From Granulosicoccaceae sp. 1_MG-2023 (lineage in GTDB: Bacteria; Pseudomonadota; Gammaproteobacteria; Granulosicoccales; Granulosicoccaceae): 64,000 nt of DNA. This document shows positions 15,825 to 25,252 of the stretch, piece after piece (positions within the stretch are counted from its first letter, which is position 1; every line of letters starts with the position of its first letter). Position numbers and translations under genes: made by a program. The notes below the pieces were generated by a model. It was not told the DNA's origin. It saw only the letters and a list, made by a program, of their open reading frames with translations, and ran no database searches. The DNA is taken from assembly GCA_030546905.1 (NCBI GenBank), contig JAUOPI010000003.1:1-64000 (forward strand), written 5' to 3'.

Positions 15825-16685
15825 TTAACGAAAAATCACTGTTTTGTTGCCGTCCATAAACACCCGGTGTTCGACATGCAGGCGTACCGCACTGGCCAGG
15901 GCGAGGTTTTCGGTATCGCGGCCCAGCGCGACGAGACGGTCCGGTGAGTAGGTGTGATCGACCGGCTGCACGGATTGCGCGATGATCGGCCCTTCGTCCA
16001 GATCCGAAGTCACGTAATGGGCTGTCGCGCCGATCAGCTTGACACCGCGTTCATGCGCCTGGTGATAGGGCTTGGCACCTTTAAAACCCGGCAGGAAAGA
16101 GTGATGGATATTGATAGCCCGGCCTTGCAGTTTCTCGCAAAGCGTGTCGGACAGAATCTGCATATAGCGCGCGAGGATGACCAACTCGGTGCCGGTCTCT
16201 TCAACGATCTCCAGCAAGGCCGCTTCCTGCGCGGCTTTGTTTTCTTTGTTCACCGGCAGGTAAACAAAACGGATTCCTTCGCGCTCGACCATCGGGCGCA
16301 GATCAAGGTGATTGGAGACGACTGCCGTGATCTCCATATTCAGATCACCTTTGTGCAGGCGGTACAACAGATCATCCAGACAATGGTCAAACTTGCTGAC
16401 CATAATCAGGGTGCGCATGGGTGCTGAAGCACTGTGAAAACTCCAGTCCATAGCGAAACGCGACGCGACCTCCGGGAAGCCCGCCTGCAAGGCCTCAAAC
16501 GAGGCGTCTTTTTTGGTCATATGAAAACAGGCGCGCATAAAAAAGCGCCCGTGCTCGGTATCGTCGAACTGGCTCAGCTCGCTGATATAGCAACCATTGT
16601 CTGACAGATAGCCGGTGACACCGGCAACAATGCCGGATCCGGCTTCACAGGTTGCTTTAAGTACATACTGGTTTGGTGTGTCCAT
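15825..16685 (-). CDS. purU: Formyltetrahydrofolate deformylase
   Basis: The 286-residue protein has an N-terminal ACT domain (about 5-85, with GSGIVAGVTGYLSDNGCYI) and a C-terminal formyl-transfer domain. The catalytic triad is recognisable in NIHHSFLPGFKGAKPY (Asn/His), GATAHYVT and DEGPIIAQ (Asp). It hydrolyses 10-formyltetrahydrofolate to formate and tetrahydrofolate. In the N-methylglutamate pathway this releases tetrahydrofolate after the methyl carbon has been oxidised, so its position between mgsC and mgdA makes sense. Length and motifs are normal for PurU. Confidence 0.93.
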   Translation of the reverse strand: MDTPNQYVLKATCEAGSGIVAGVTGYLSDNGCYISELSQFDDTEHGRFFMRACFHMTKKDASFEALQAGFPEVASRFAMDWSFHSASAPMRTLIMVSKFDHCLDDLLYRLHKGDLNMEITAVVSNHLDLRPMVEREGIRFVYLPVNKENKAAQEAALLEIVEETGTELVILARYMQILSDTLCEKLQGRAINIHHSFLPGFKGAKPYHQAHERGVKLIGATAHYVTSDLDEGPIIAQSVQPVDHTYSPDRLVALGRDTENLALASAVRLHVEHRVFMDGNKTVIFR

Positions 16686-16760
16686 TGGCTTTGGCTCAAT
16701 CTCATTCGGGATAAGCGGCAGAGGCGCTCGGCAGCGCCCTGCCCTGTTGATAACGTCAGC

Positions 16761-18089
16761 TCAGAATGACTGGCCGGGCACCCACTGTGTACCGGCCAGC
16801 GGCACCCGGGCCATGGCCGCCGATTCGACGGTCAGGGCAACCAGATCCTCCGGTTCCAGATTACGCAAATCGCTTTTACCGCAAGCCCGCGCCAGGGTTT
16901 GCGCCTCAAGCGTCAGTACGCGCAGGTAGTTGGCCAGATGATGTCCGCCTTCGACCGGATCCAGGCGCGCAGCCAGCTCCGGATTCTGGGTGGAAATACC
17001 GGCCGGGTCCTTACCCTCCTGGTAGTCGTCATAAAACCCCGGTGCCGAGCCGATTTTCTTGAATTCCTCGGCGTATTTGGGGTGGTTGCAACCGAGCGCG
17101 ATCAGCGCTGCAGTACCGATGGCGACCGCATCCGCGCCCAGCGCCATGCACTTGGCCACATCCGCCCCGTTACGGATACCGCCCGAGACAATCAGCTGCA
17201 CCTCGCGGTGCATACCCATTTCCTGCAGCGCCTGCACAGCCTGCGGAATCGCTGCCAGCGTCGGAATACCCACGTGTTCGATAAACACATCCTGCGTCGC
17301 CGCAGTACCGCCTTGCATACCGTCGACCACAATCACATCGGCGCCGGCTTTTACTGCAAGCTTGACGTCGTAATAGGTGCGCGTGGCGCCGACTTTGATG
17401 TAGATCGGCACTTTCCAGTCGGTGATCTCGCGCAGCTCAAGAATCTTGATGGCCAGGTCGTCCGGGCCGGTCCAGTCAGGGTGACGACAGGCCGAGCGCT
17501 GGTCGATCCCTTTGGGCAGGGTGCGCATTTCCGCAACCCGGTCGGTGATCTTCTGCCCCAGCAACATACCGCCGCCACCGGGTTTCGCGCCCTGCCCCAG
17601 CACCACCTCGATGGCGTCGGCTTTGCGCAGATCATCCGGGTTCATGCCGTAACGCGACGGCAGGTACTGGTAAACCAGCTTGGTCGACTGGCCACGCTCT
17701 TCCGGGGTCATGCCGCCGTCACCGGTGGTGGTTGTGGTGCCCACAGCCGACGCACCGCGTCCCAGCGCTTCTTTGGCATTGGCCGACAAAGCACCGAAAC
17801 TCATACCGGCGATGGTCACGGGAATATCGATGGTGATCGGATTTTTCGCATAACGCGTACCGAGCGTGACCGAGGTGTTGCAGGTTTCCCGGTAGCCCTC
17901 AAGCGGGTAGCGGGACATGCTTGCCCCCAGAAACAATAAATCATCAAAGTGCGGCAGCCGGCGCTTGGCACCGAATCCGCGGATATCATAGATGCCTGAC
18001 TGCGCCGCCCGGCGAATCTCCGCCATGGCAGTACGGTCAAACGTTGCGGACTCGCGCAAACCGGCATTCAGGTATTTTTCTTCAGTCAT
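16761..18089 (-). CDS. mgsC: N-methylglutamate synthase subunit C (FMN-binding glutamate synthase-like)
   Basis: The 442-residue protein corresponds to the FMN-binding synthase domain of glutamate synthase. Visible elements are PVTIAGMSFGALSANAKEAL, GKPGGGGMLLG-type loop (GAKPGGGGMLLGQKI), VDGMQGGTAATQ and the phosphate-binding SGGIRNGADVAKCMALGADA. With MgsA and MgsB it exchanges the amide methylamine of gamma-glutamylmethylamide, or free methylamine, onto glutamate to give N-methylglutamate. It lies in the order mgsA-mgsB-mgsC right after gmaS, the usual arrangement of this pathway. Annotation as plain glutamate synthase would miss the context. Confidence 0.9.
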   Translation of the reverse strand: MTEEKYLNAGLRESATFDRTAMAEIRRAAQSGIYDIRGFGAKRRLPHFDDLLFLGASMSRYPLEGYRETCNTSVTLGTRYAKNPITIDIPVTIAGMSFGALSANAKEALGRGASAVGTTTTTGDGGMTPEERGQSTKLVYQYLPSRYGMNPDDLRKADAIEVVLGQGAKPGGGGMLLGQKITDRVAEMRTLPKGIDQRSACRHPDWTGPDDLAIKILELREITDWKVPIYIKVGATRTYYDVKLAVKAGADVIVVDGMQGGTAATQDVFIEHVGIPTLAAIPQAVQALQEMGMHREVQLIVSGGIRNGADVAKCMALGADAVAIGTAALIALGCNHPKYAEEFKKIGSAPGFYDDYQEGKDPAGISTQNPELAARLDPVEGGHHLANYLRVLTLEAQTLARACGKSDLRNLEPEDLVALTVESAAMARVPLAGTQWVPGQSF

Positions 18090-18115
18090 GGATCAGTTCC
18101 TCGCCAACAACGCGC

Positions 18116-18799
18116 TTAGTACGCAGCCGCGTTGTCGACTTTGAAGTTGTAGAGCTGCCGGGCGGAGCCGTAGCGTGTAAATGCGGCCGGATCTTCGTCT
18201 ATACCGGCGCGGTTCAGCAGTTCGGTCAACTCCTCAAGGTGCTCGGGACGCATCTCCTTCTTCACGCAATCGGCACCCAATGATTTGACCTCGCCCTTGA
18301 CGTAGATGTGCACTTCATAGAGTGAATCGCCAAGTGCGTCCCCGGCATCACCGCAAACGACCAGACTGCCGGCCTGGGCCATAAAGCAGCTCATGTGACC
18401 GACGTTGCCTTTCACCACAATATCCGCGCCCTTGAGTGAAATACCGCAGCGCGCGCCGGCATCGCCTTCAATCACCAGCAGTCCGCCGTGGGCAGTCGCA
18501 CCGGCGGCCTGTGAGGCATTGCCTTTGACCCGCACCACGCCGGACATCATGTTCTCGGCGACGCCCTGGCCCACATTGCCTTCAATCGTGACAGTGGCTT
18601 TTTTGTTCATACCGGCACAGAAGTAGCCGGCGTGGCCCTGAATCTCGACACTGAGGTTCTGATCCAGCCCGCAGGCGAGATTGTGTGCGCCTTTGGGGTT
18701 AAGCACCTGCCAATCGCGTTCGGTGCATTCATCGCTCTGATCATGCAGCGCCTGATTCAGATCGCGCACTGCGGCCTCGTTCAGATCAACCGTTCTCAT
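18116..18799 (-). CDS. mgsB: N-methylglutamate synthase subunit B (GXGXG domain)
   Basis: The 227-residue protein is a right-handed beta-helix of the GXGXG type found at the C-terminus of glutamate synthase alpha chains. The repeating turns are easy to see: VTIEGNVGQGVAENMMSG, VRVKGNASQAAGATAHGG, LVIEGDAGARCGISLKG, IVVKGNVGHMSCFMAQAG and LVVCGDAGDALGDS. Each is about 20 residues. In the synthase it links the amidotransferase and FMN modules and has no active site of its own. It overlaps mgsA by 4 bases. Confidence 0.9.
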   Translation of the reverse strand: MRTVDLNEAAVRDLNQALHDQSDECTERDWQVLNPKGAHNLACGLDQNLSVEIQGHAGYFCAGMNKKATVTIEGNVGQGVAENMMSGVVRVKGNASQAAGATAHGGLLVIEGDAGARCGISLKGADIVVKGNVGHMSCFMAQAGSLVVCGDAGDALGDSLYEVHIYVKGEVKSLGADCVKKEMRPEHLEELTELLNRAGIDEDPAAFTRYGSARQLYNFKVDNAAAY

Positions 18800-19716
18800 G
18801 CTGCAGCTCCCATTTTCCCGTTACGTTCCCAGACATACAGCGTGGCCGGCTCCGGCTCCCAGACACGTGCGTTCTCAATCCCCGGCAAGGTACTCAGCGC
18901 CTGATACTCCGAGGCCATGGCCACATAATCGTCGGTCTCAGCCAGCACCGCGGGTTTGCAGGCGATCGGATCACGGATCACCGCAAAACCGTCACGGGTA
19001 CCGATTGCAAAGGTGAAAAAGCCGTCAAGCTCATCCAGCGCATGTTCCAGGGCTTGCGCAAGCGTGTCCCCTTTTTGCAAACGCCAGGTCAGATAACCGG
19101 CTGCCACTTCCGAATCGTTCTCGGTTTCGAAGCGGATCCCCTCGCGCTGCAAACGCATACGCAGGCGGTTGTGGTTTGACAGGGAACCGTTGTGCACCAG
19201 GCACAGGTCCTCACCGGTGGAAAAGGGATGGCTGCCGGCCATGGTCACGGCCGACTCGGTCGCCATACGGGTATGACCGATGATATGGCTGCCTTTCATA
19301 CCCGGCAGATTAAAAGTCTCGCTGATCTCAGCCGGTAAACCGACGGCTTTAAGAATTTCGATCGAACGCCCGGCGCTCAGGACTAAAACCTCAGGGGCGT
19401 TGTCGCTGAAAAACAGCGAGGCGGTTTCCGGCAGGCATTGCATTTTAAATACTGCAACCCTGTCATTGGTAAAGAAATTAACCTCACCACCGATGGCTTT
19501 GGCGGCCTTGTCGGCCAGCGCCTGCCAGTCATAGGCGATATCTTCGTGACGCAAGGTGAGCTTGGTCCAGCCCGGACCGACTTCATCACCGTAAATGGCA
19601 AAGCCGGCACTGTCGGGACCACGGTCGGTCATGGCAATCAACATGGGTGCAAACAGTTCACCCAAGCGGCTCTCGAGCGCCTGATTCTTGAGGTAAAGAC
19701 CTACTATTCCACACAT
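18796..19716 (-). CDS. mgsA: N-methylglutamate synthase subunit A (class II amidotransferase)
   Basis: The 306-residue protein is a class II glutamine amidotransferase. It begins MCGIVGLYL, so Cys2 is the N-terminal nucleophile, followed by MTDRGPDSAGFAIYG, GHTRMATESAVTMAGSHPF, CLVHNGSLSNHNRLR and ENDSEVAAGYL, the standard glutamine-binding segments. It is the amidotransferase module of the three-subunit synthase and would release the amine from its amide donor, here most likely gamma-glutamylmethylamide. The gene starts 30 bases after gmaS. Confidence 0.9.
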   Translation of the reverse strand: MCGIVGLYLKNQALESRLGELFAPMLIAMTDRGPDSAGFAIYGDEVGPGWTKLTLRHEDIAYDWQALADKAAKAIGGEVNFFTNDRVAVFKMQCLPETASLFFSDNAPEVLVLSAGRSIEILKAVGLPAEISETFNLPGMKGSHIIGHTRMATESAVTMAGSHPFSTGEDLCLVHNGSLSNHNRLRMRLQREGIRFETENDSEVAAGYLTWRLQKGDTLAQALEHALDELDGFFTFAIGTRDGFAVIRDPIACKPAVLAETDDYVAMASEYQALSTLPGIENARVWEPEPATLYVWERNGKMGAAA

Positions 19717-19746
19717 AATTTCACTCCACTAAAAACGGGGCGCCGA

Positions 19747-21078
19747 TCAGAAGAAATCGACGTAGTGTTTGAGTTCCCAATCAGACACGTGGCGACTGAA
19801 CTCAAGCCATTCCATGCGTTTGATCTTGATGAATTCGCTGCAGACTTCCTCACCGATCAGGCCGGTCAGCGTGGTATCGGCTTCAAGCTCATCAAGCGCT
19901 TCGTTGAGGTTCTGAGGAAGAATGTCGATGCCCTCTTCGCGCAGCTCTTCGCGGCTCAGGGCATAGAGATTGATGTTTTTCGGCTCACCGGGGTCAAGCT
20001 TGCGTTCTATACCATCCATACCTGCCGCAACCAGGGCGGCATGCATCAGATAGGGATTGCAGCCGGAATCGGCCAAACGAAATTCGAGACGGCCGTAAGG
20101 CACACGCACCATCGCCGAGCGGTTGTTATCGCCGTAGCAGATATAGGCCGGCGCCCAGGTCGCACCGGATGCCGCGCCACCGACGACCAGACGTTTATAG
20201 GAATTGACCGTCGGCGCGGCAAAAGCGCAAATGGCGCGGGCGTGGTGCAGAATGCCGCCGAGAAAGTGATAGGCTGTTTCCGACAAGCCCATGCCGTTTT
20301 TGTCACTATCATCATTGAAAAGGTTGTTGCCCTCTTCATCGGTGATGGACAAATGAAAGTGCATGCCGTTGCCGGTTTTATCGGAGAAAGGCTTGGGCAT
20401 AAACGAGCACACCATGCCCAGATCATCGGCGATCTCACCGGCGGCCATGCGTACAAAGGTAAAACGGTCCGCCGATGTCAGTGCGTCACTGTAGGTGTAG
20501 TTAATCTCGAACTGCCCGTTGGCATCTTCGTGGTCGATCTGATAGACATCAAAACCGACTTCCTGCAGGGACTCGGTGAGGTTTTCCAGAAACGTCCGGG
20601 CACGTGAAAGCCCTTTGTAGTCGTAGCAGGGTTTGGTCAGGGTGTCGGTTTCGTCCACCGGCACGATCGATCCGTCTTCCGCGCGCCGGAACAGGCAGAA
20701 CTCCGGCTCAAGGCCGCTGTTGAGGGTCCAGCCTCTGGCATCGAGCTTTTCCAGCTGGCGTTTCAGCACAACTCGGCTATCGTAGGGATAAGGCTGATCG
20801 TTTACATACCCGTCGCAAACGATCCGGGCGTAACCGGGCTGCCAGGGGACAACGCTCAGCGTGCTAAGATCACCACGGGCCATAAAGTCCGGGCCATGCG
20901 GCTCCATGCCCATGCCCCAGACGGCGAAACCGGCAAAGCCCGCGCCCTTCTCGACAACATCGTTCAGACAGTGTGCGGGTACAGACTTGGTTTTTGCCAC
21001 GCCGTGGATATCCACAAATTGCGCGAGGATGTACTTAATGTCGTTGTCGCTGAGAAATTTTTCGTGCTCGGTCACCAT
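19747..21078 (-). CDS. gmaS: Gamma-glutamylmethylamide synthetase (glutamine synthetase-like)
   Basis: The 443-residue protein belongs to the glutamine synthetase family. It shows the beta-grasp start ([20 protein letters not shown]), NGMHFHLS for the nucleotide/metal loop, and the [12 protein letters not shown] and [19 protein letters not shown] signatures. GmaS uses ATP to join methylamine to glutamate. The specific role is inferred from its place as first gene of the mgs-purU-mgd operon; isolated sequence alone could suggest ordinary GlnA. The start MVTEHEKF is preferred over an in-frame ATG 40 codons upstream because GGAG lies 6 bases before it. About 155 bases of leader separate it from the palindrome at 21236. 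Confidence 0.9.
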   Translation of the reverse strand: MVTEHEKFLSDNDIKYILAQFVDIHGVAKTKSVPAHCLNDVVEKGAGFAGFAVWGMGMEPHGPDFMARGDLSTLSVVPWQPGYARIVCDGYVNDQPYPYDSRVVLKRQLEKLDARGWTLNSGLEPEFCLFRRAEDGSIVPVDETDTLTKPCYDYKGLSRARTFLENLTESLQEVGFDVYQIDHEDANGQFEINYTYSDALTSADRFTFVRMAAGEIADDLGMVCSFMPKPFSDKTGNGMHFHLSITDEEGNNLFNDDSDKNGMGLSETAYHFLGGILHHARAICAFAAPTVNSYKRLVVGGAASGATWAPAYICYGDNNRSAMVRVPYGRLEFRLADSGCNPYLMHAALVAAGMDGIERKLDPGEPKNINLYALSREELREEGIDILPQNLNEALDELEADTTLTGLIGEEVCSEFIKIKRMEWLEFSRHVSDWELKHYVDFF

Positions 21079-21235
21079 ATCGGTCTCCGTCGGGAAAGCG
21101 GGGTCAGCCCCGGTTCTTGAGAAGAATATTCCTGTTGGGAATTTCTGTTTCCTTTCAAGAATGCACTCGCTGTGCCAGCGACGACCTGGAGACCACAACT
21201 TCAGGTGGCGTATCGCGTAAGTGATTGATTAAAAA

Positions 21236-21250
21236 TATTTTAGTAAAATA
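21236..21250. promoter_or_regulatory. Perfect palindrome in the gmaS / XRE-regulator intergenic region
   Basis: TATTTTA-G-TAAAATA is a perfect 7+1+7 inverted repeat near the middle of the 302-base divergent gap, surrounded by AT-rich DNA that should contain both promoters. Its position makes it the best candidate operator for the adjacent XRE-cupin regulator. Seen in sequence; regulator binding is inference. Confidence 0.5.
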
Positions 21251-21380
21251 ACTTTCCCTGGAATAATATCGCAGCTCTGGCACGGCACCGGTGTGCTTAC
21301 CCCGAAACCGCACCAACAACGTGCAAACACCCATCAAAACAGCGCGATATTGGTTCAACAAATATGTAAAGGAGCAAGGT

Positions 21381-21986
21381 TTGTCCGATAGCGATAGCAA
21401 CAGCCGCGGGGATCAGTTCAGCCTCGATCAGTACATCGGGATGCAGGTCAAAAAGGCCCGCCTGCAGGAAGGTTTGAAGATCACCGATGTGGCCCGCATT
21501 TCAAAAATAAGCCAAGGCATGATCAGCAAGATCGAAAATGCTCAGGTCTCCAGCAGCCTCGACACCCTGAGCCGTTTGTGCAGCGCTATCGGCCTGCCCA
21601 TGTCGAAACTCTTCAACGACTTCGAGCGCCCGGACGGCAAGGCCCATTTCACCAAATCCGGCGAAGGCCTGGAGGTCGTGCGGCGCGGCACCGAAAAAGG
21701 CCACACCTATCAGCTGCTGAGCTATCAGCGTGGTGGCAAACGCCGCATGGAACCGTTTCTGATCTCGCTGGATGACCTGTCCGAAGTCTTTCCGACCTTC
21801 TCCCACCCGGGTGAGGAATTTATCTATCTGCTCGAAGGCAAGGTCGATTACCGCCACGGCAACCATATATACCGTATGGAAGCCGGCGACAGCCTGACCT
21901 TCGAGGCGGAGATTCCGCACGGCCCCGAACGCCTCCTCGAAGGCCCGATCCGGCTGCTTTCGGTAATGGTTTACGGGGACGAATAA
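21381..21986 (+). CDS. XRE-family transcriptional regulator with cupin sensor domain
   Basis: The regulator has an N-terminal helix-turn-helix (about 20-75: GMQVKKARLQEGLKITDVA, then ISQGMISKIENAQ) and a C-terminal cupin barrel (about 125-200, with HPGEEFIYLLEGKVDYR and MEAGDSLTFEAEIPHG). The cupin should bind a small effector. The start is placed at TTG 21381, giving 201 residues, because AAAGGAG lies 6 bases upstream; an upstream in-frame ATG at 21291 has no good ribosome site. It is divergent from gmaS, so it probably controls the amine operon and itself. Related XRE-cupin proteins control polyamine and amino-acid catabolism. Confidence 0.87.
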   Translation: MSDSDSNSRGDQFSLDQYIGMQVKKARLQEGLKITDVARISKISQGMISKIENAQVSSSLDTLSRLCSAIGLPMSKLFNDFERPDGKAHFTKSGEGLEVVRRGTEKGHTYQLLSYQRGGKRRMEPFLISLDDLSEVFPTFSHPGEEFIYLLEGKVDYRHGNHIYRMEAGDSLTFEAEIPHGPERLLEGPIRLLSVMVYGDE

Positions 21987-22077
21987 CGCGCCGACACAGT
22001 AATATCTCAATATCAGCTGCAAACCGTCGCTAAGTATTTACAGACTATTTTCTTCGCAGAACAAGGACGCTCTGGCG

Positions 22078-22686
22078 ATGATGAATCAACAGACATCCGG
22101 GCAGGCGCACCACGCGCACGCCCCTGACGACAGTAATAGCTGTACAAAACGCTGGCACCAGCATGCTGCCGGCCTGGTGCTATTGGCGCTGGTTCCGGTA
22201 TTTCTGCTTATACTGCCGCTCCTGCCGGCCCGCTCGGCGCCATCGGCCATCACACTGCCGTTTCTGGAAAACCGCAGTGAAGCGCATGTACTTGCCTATC
22301 TGGGCTATCCGGGTTGCACGGATATCTGTCCGACCAGCCTGCGTTTATTGTCACAGGCGCGCAAAAGCGTTCTGCAAGAAGCGCCCGGAACCGATCTCGG
22401 GCTGCTGTTTGTCAATGTGCAGTTGGATACGCCTGAGGCGGTCACACAGGCCTATGCCCGGGCTCACGATCCTGCCTTCAGTGGCTACAGCCTGCGCGCT
22501 GAAGACCGCAAGGCGCTCTACAGCACACTATCGGCACGCGGCTATGCCAACGGCGAAAACCCGGCCAGCCACACCGGCTACATTTACCTGTTCAGCCGTA
22601 AGGGCGAGGACTGGTTTCTGGAACGGGTTTTTCTTGAACCACCCGCACGGCAGGCGCTGGCCGAGGCCGTACTCAATCTTATCTAG
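22078..22686 (+). CDS. SCO1/SenC-family membrane-anchored protein
   Basis: The 202-residue protein has a His-rich cytoplasmic start (HHAHAPDD), one membrane anchor (about 30-52) and a thioredoxin-like domain facing the periplasm. The copper/redox motif is GCTDICP, and the conserved distal His of SCO proteins fits NPASHTGYIYLF. These proteins deliver copper to cytochrome oxidase or act in thiol redox control. No oxidase genes are adjacent. It is followed 36 bases later by a chemotaxis receptor, so the two may share a transcript. Confidence 0.85.
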   Translation: MMNQQTSGQAHHAHAPDDSNSCTKRWHQHAAGLVLLALVPVFLLILPLLPARSAPSAITLPFLENRSEAHVLAYLGYPGCTDICPTSLRLLSQARKSVLQEAPGTDLGLLFVNVQLDTPEAVTQAYARAHDPAFSGYSLRAEDRKALYSTLSARGYANGENPASHTGYIYLFSRKGEDWFLERVFLEPPARQALAEAVLNLI

Positions 22687-22722
22687 TCCGAAAAACACAC
22701 AGCGAAGCACGGATGCAACGCC

Positions 22723-24861
22723 ATGATGAAACAACTCTGTCTTACAACCCGGCATCACAGTAAAGACGCCAGGGAATCTCTGGAAGCGGATTTCCGCGCC
22801 ACCGATCAGTTGCTGTTCCGCGTTTTACTTGGCCACTGGCTGCTGGCCTCGACACTGATGGGGCTTTTTCACGGTTTTTACCTGATGGGCCTGATCGGTG
22901 GCGGCATTATCGTCGGCATGAACTGGCTGGCCGGACGTTTTCTGCGTAACAGCGCCTACCCGCGCATACTGCTCGGCGCCTCACTGATGCTGTTCTCAGC
23001 GCTGTTTATCCAGCAAAGTCTCGGCAAAATCGAGATCCACTTCCACGTCTTTGCCGCGCTGGCACTGCTGCTGCGCTACCGCGACATGAAACCCCTGCTG
23101 GCCGGCGTGGTGACCACAGCCGCTCACCATTTGTTTTTCAACTACTGCCAGGAATGGGGATGGTCGGTGCTTGGCAGCCCGATCACGATCTTCGACTACG
23201 GTACCGGTCTGGATATCGTCCTCTTGCATGCCGCCTTCGTGGTCTTTGAAGCCTCGCTGCTGGGCTATATGATTACCGGGCTTACCGCACAGATGGTACA
23301 AAACGCGGACAAAAGCGCGGACGATCACGAAGTACTCGAGACCTTAAACAAGGCCGTCGTCGAACAGGACACACTCACCCGCCTGCCCGACGACAACGCC
23401 TATGCCAAGGTGGTAAACGGCCTGCTGGAAATGATGGACGAAAGCCTGCGGGTGCGGCAGGGTTTCGATAAGGCCACCACCAGCCTGGTCCTGACCGACA
23501 AGAACGGTCTGGTGCTGGATGTCAACCAATCGGCCTCGGCCCTGCTGCGGCGTCATCAAGACACACTGCGCAGCATCAAACCGGACTTCTCCGCCGACGC
23601 TATCACCGGCACCCAACTGGCCGACCTGCTGCCCGCCGGACTGGTCTGGAAAAACACCATCGTGACCGCCCATCGCTTCGCGATCGGCGACTACCACTTC
23701 GCACTCTGGGTCAATCCCGTGCGCAACGACGCCGGCGACACCATTGCACACGTCTTTGAGTGGCTCGATCGCACCGCCGAAGTACAGACCGAAAGCGAAG
23801 TCGAGGCGATTGTCACAGCCGCCTCCCACGGCGACCTCAGCCGCCGCCTGTCAAACGACGGCAAAACCGGCTTTCATGCCCGCCTGACAGACCGCATCAA
23901 CCAGCTCGTGAACGCCGCCGACGAGGTCATCAGCGATGTGTCCGCGACCCTCGCCCATCTCTCCGAAGGCGATCTGACGCGCAAGGTCTGCTCCCGCTAT
24001 GAAGGCGCATTCGGACAACTGGCCGCTGACGCAAACCACACCATCGACAAACTGCGCAGCATCGTCACCGGGCTCAACGACTCATCGGTTTCGGTTCGCG
24101 CCAGCGCCGAACACATCGCCGCCGGCAACCAGGAAGTACAAACCCGCTCGACCGAAGAAGCCGGACGTCTCAGCGCCGCCACCGACAGCATGGGCCGTCT
24201 GCGCGAAGGCATACAGGAAACCTCCGACTTTGCCGCCAACACCGACGGTCTGGCGCAGGAAGCGCGTGCGCGGGCTGAAGACGGCGCGCACATCATCGGC
24301 CAGACCATCAGCGCCATGGATGAAATAAACCAGGCCAGTAAACGCATCGGTGAAATCCTCACCGTCATCGACGAGATTGCCTTCCAAACCAATCTGCTGG
24401 CCCTGAACGCCTCGGTGGAAGCCGCCCGCGCCGGCGAACAGGGCGCCGGCTTCAGCGTGGTTGCCCAGGAAGTGCGCAACCTCGCCGGCCGCAGCGCCAA
24501 TGCCGCACGTGAGATCAAATCACTGATCGACGACAGCACCGACAAAGTCGAACGCGGCGCCAGCCTTGTCACCGAGTCTGAAAGCAAGCTCAACGAAATC
24601 GCCACGCAGGTACGCGAGCTCAGTGATGAAGTGAAAAAAATCGCCAGTGGCGCCGAATCGCAGGCCTCGGAAATTAACGTCGTCTACGATGCGCTCAACC
24701 AACTGCAGGACGCCACCCGCCATAACGCCGAACGCACCAGCGAAGTGGCCGGCTCCAGCCAGACACTGGTCGATCAGGCGCGCCGTCTTGATGAAATGGT
24801 CGCCTATTTCAGCCTGGAGGCAGCAGCGAACCAGCCCATGGACTTGCGTAAAACGGCCTGA
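22723..24861 (+). CDS. Methyl-accepting chemotaxis protein with integral-membrane sensor, PAS and HAMP-like repeats
   Basis: This 712-residue receptor does not have a periplasmic ligand loop. The first about 195 residues form a polytopic membrane domain of about six helices with His pairs ([14 protein letters not shown] and [11 protein letters not shown]). A PAS-like domain (about 235-345, [19 protein letters not shown]) follows, then two HAMP-like segments ([10 protein letters not shown] and [10 protein letters not shown]), then the signalling domain with the conserved tip [20 protein letters not shown] and a long coiled-coil. It would feed CheA/CheW in response to a membrane or redox cue. 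The His-bearing membrane domain could bind metal or heme, which is a guess. No che genes are nearby. Confidence 0.9.
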   Translation: MMKQLCLTTRHHSKDARESLEADFRATDQLLFRVLLGHWLLASTLMGLFHGFYLMGLIGGGIIVGMNWLAGRFLRNSAYPRILLGASLMLFSALFIQQSLGKIEIHFHVFAALALLLRYRDMKPLLAGVVTTAAHHLFFNYCQEWGWSVLGSPITIFDYGTGLDIVLLHAAFVVFEASLLGYMITGLTAQMVQNADKSADDHEVLETLNKAVVEQDTLTRLPDDNAYAKVVNGLLEMMDESLRVRQGFDKATTSLVLTDKNGLVLDVNQSASALLRRHQDTLRSIKPDFSADAITGTQLADLLPAGLVWKNTIVTAHRFAIGDYHFALWVNPVRNDAGDTIAHVFEWLDRTAEVQTESEVEAIVTAASHGDLSRRLSNDGKTGFHARLTDRINQLVNAADEVISDVSATLAHLSEGDLTRKVCSRYEGAFGQLAADANHTIDKLRSIVTGLNDSSVSVRASAEHIAAGNQEVQTRSTEEAGRLSAATDSMGRLREGIQETSDFAANTDGLAQEARARAEDGAHIIGQTISAMDEINQASKRIGEILTVIDEIAFQTNLLALNASVEAARAGEQGAGFSVVAQEVRNLAGRSANAAREIKSLIDDSTDKVERGASLVTESESKLNEIATQVRELSDEVKKIASGAESQASEINVVYDALNQLQDATRHNAERTSEVAGSSQTLVDQARRLDEMVAYFSLEAAANQPMDLRKTA

Positions 24862-24910
24862 GTGCGTCGTGGCAGAAAAACTTCCCGCGTACACAGCAAG
24901 CCATAATTTT

Positions 24911-24939
24911 AGAAAGGCCCGGTGCCGTCCGGGCTTTTT
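24911..24939. terminator. Rho-independent terminator after the chemotaxis receptor gene
   Basis: A short GC stem (GGCCCGG opposite CCGGGC around a small loop) is followed by TTTTT, 50 bases after the receptor stop codon. Confidence 0.75.
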
Positions 24940-25016
24940 CCTTGTCATGAATGCTGCAACAACCCAATAGCAATTTTGCGTCGCATTGGCGAAGTGACGC
25001 TTTTTGGAGCTGAACG

Positions 25017-25050
25017 GCATTTCTATTTTCAAGCCTGGTGTACACTAATA
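25017..25050 (+). promoter_or_regulatory. Shared upstream motif, copy 1
   Basis: GCATTTCTATTTTCAAG, then TGG and GTGTACACTAATAT, closely resembles the segment at 26291-26323. It contains the palindrome GTGTACAC and a TAATAT that could serve as a -10 element. It lies about 200 bases before the TagO/VasI-like gene, in a 313-base stretch (24940-25252) with no gene. Confidence 0.35.
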
Positions 25051-25252
25051 TGGTTATTACGGGTCAAACTGCTTTATCGCCTGCTTTGAGTCGGTATCCG
25101 CCTCCGCAGTTTTAATGAGAACGAATACCCTACAGAGCGCTACAGCAAAGATTAGTCAACCACGATCCGAATTATTGGGAAGGTCTTTTGGTACAACGTA
25201 CTCACCTGCCCCCCGCCTTCAACAATACCCCCCACTAACAAAAGGAGAGCCA

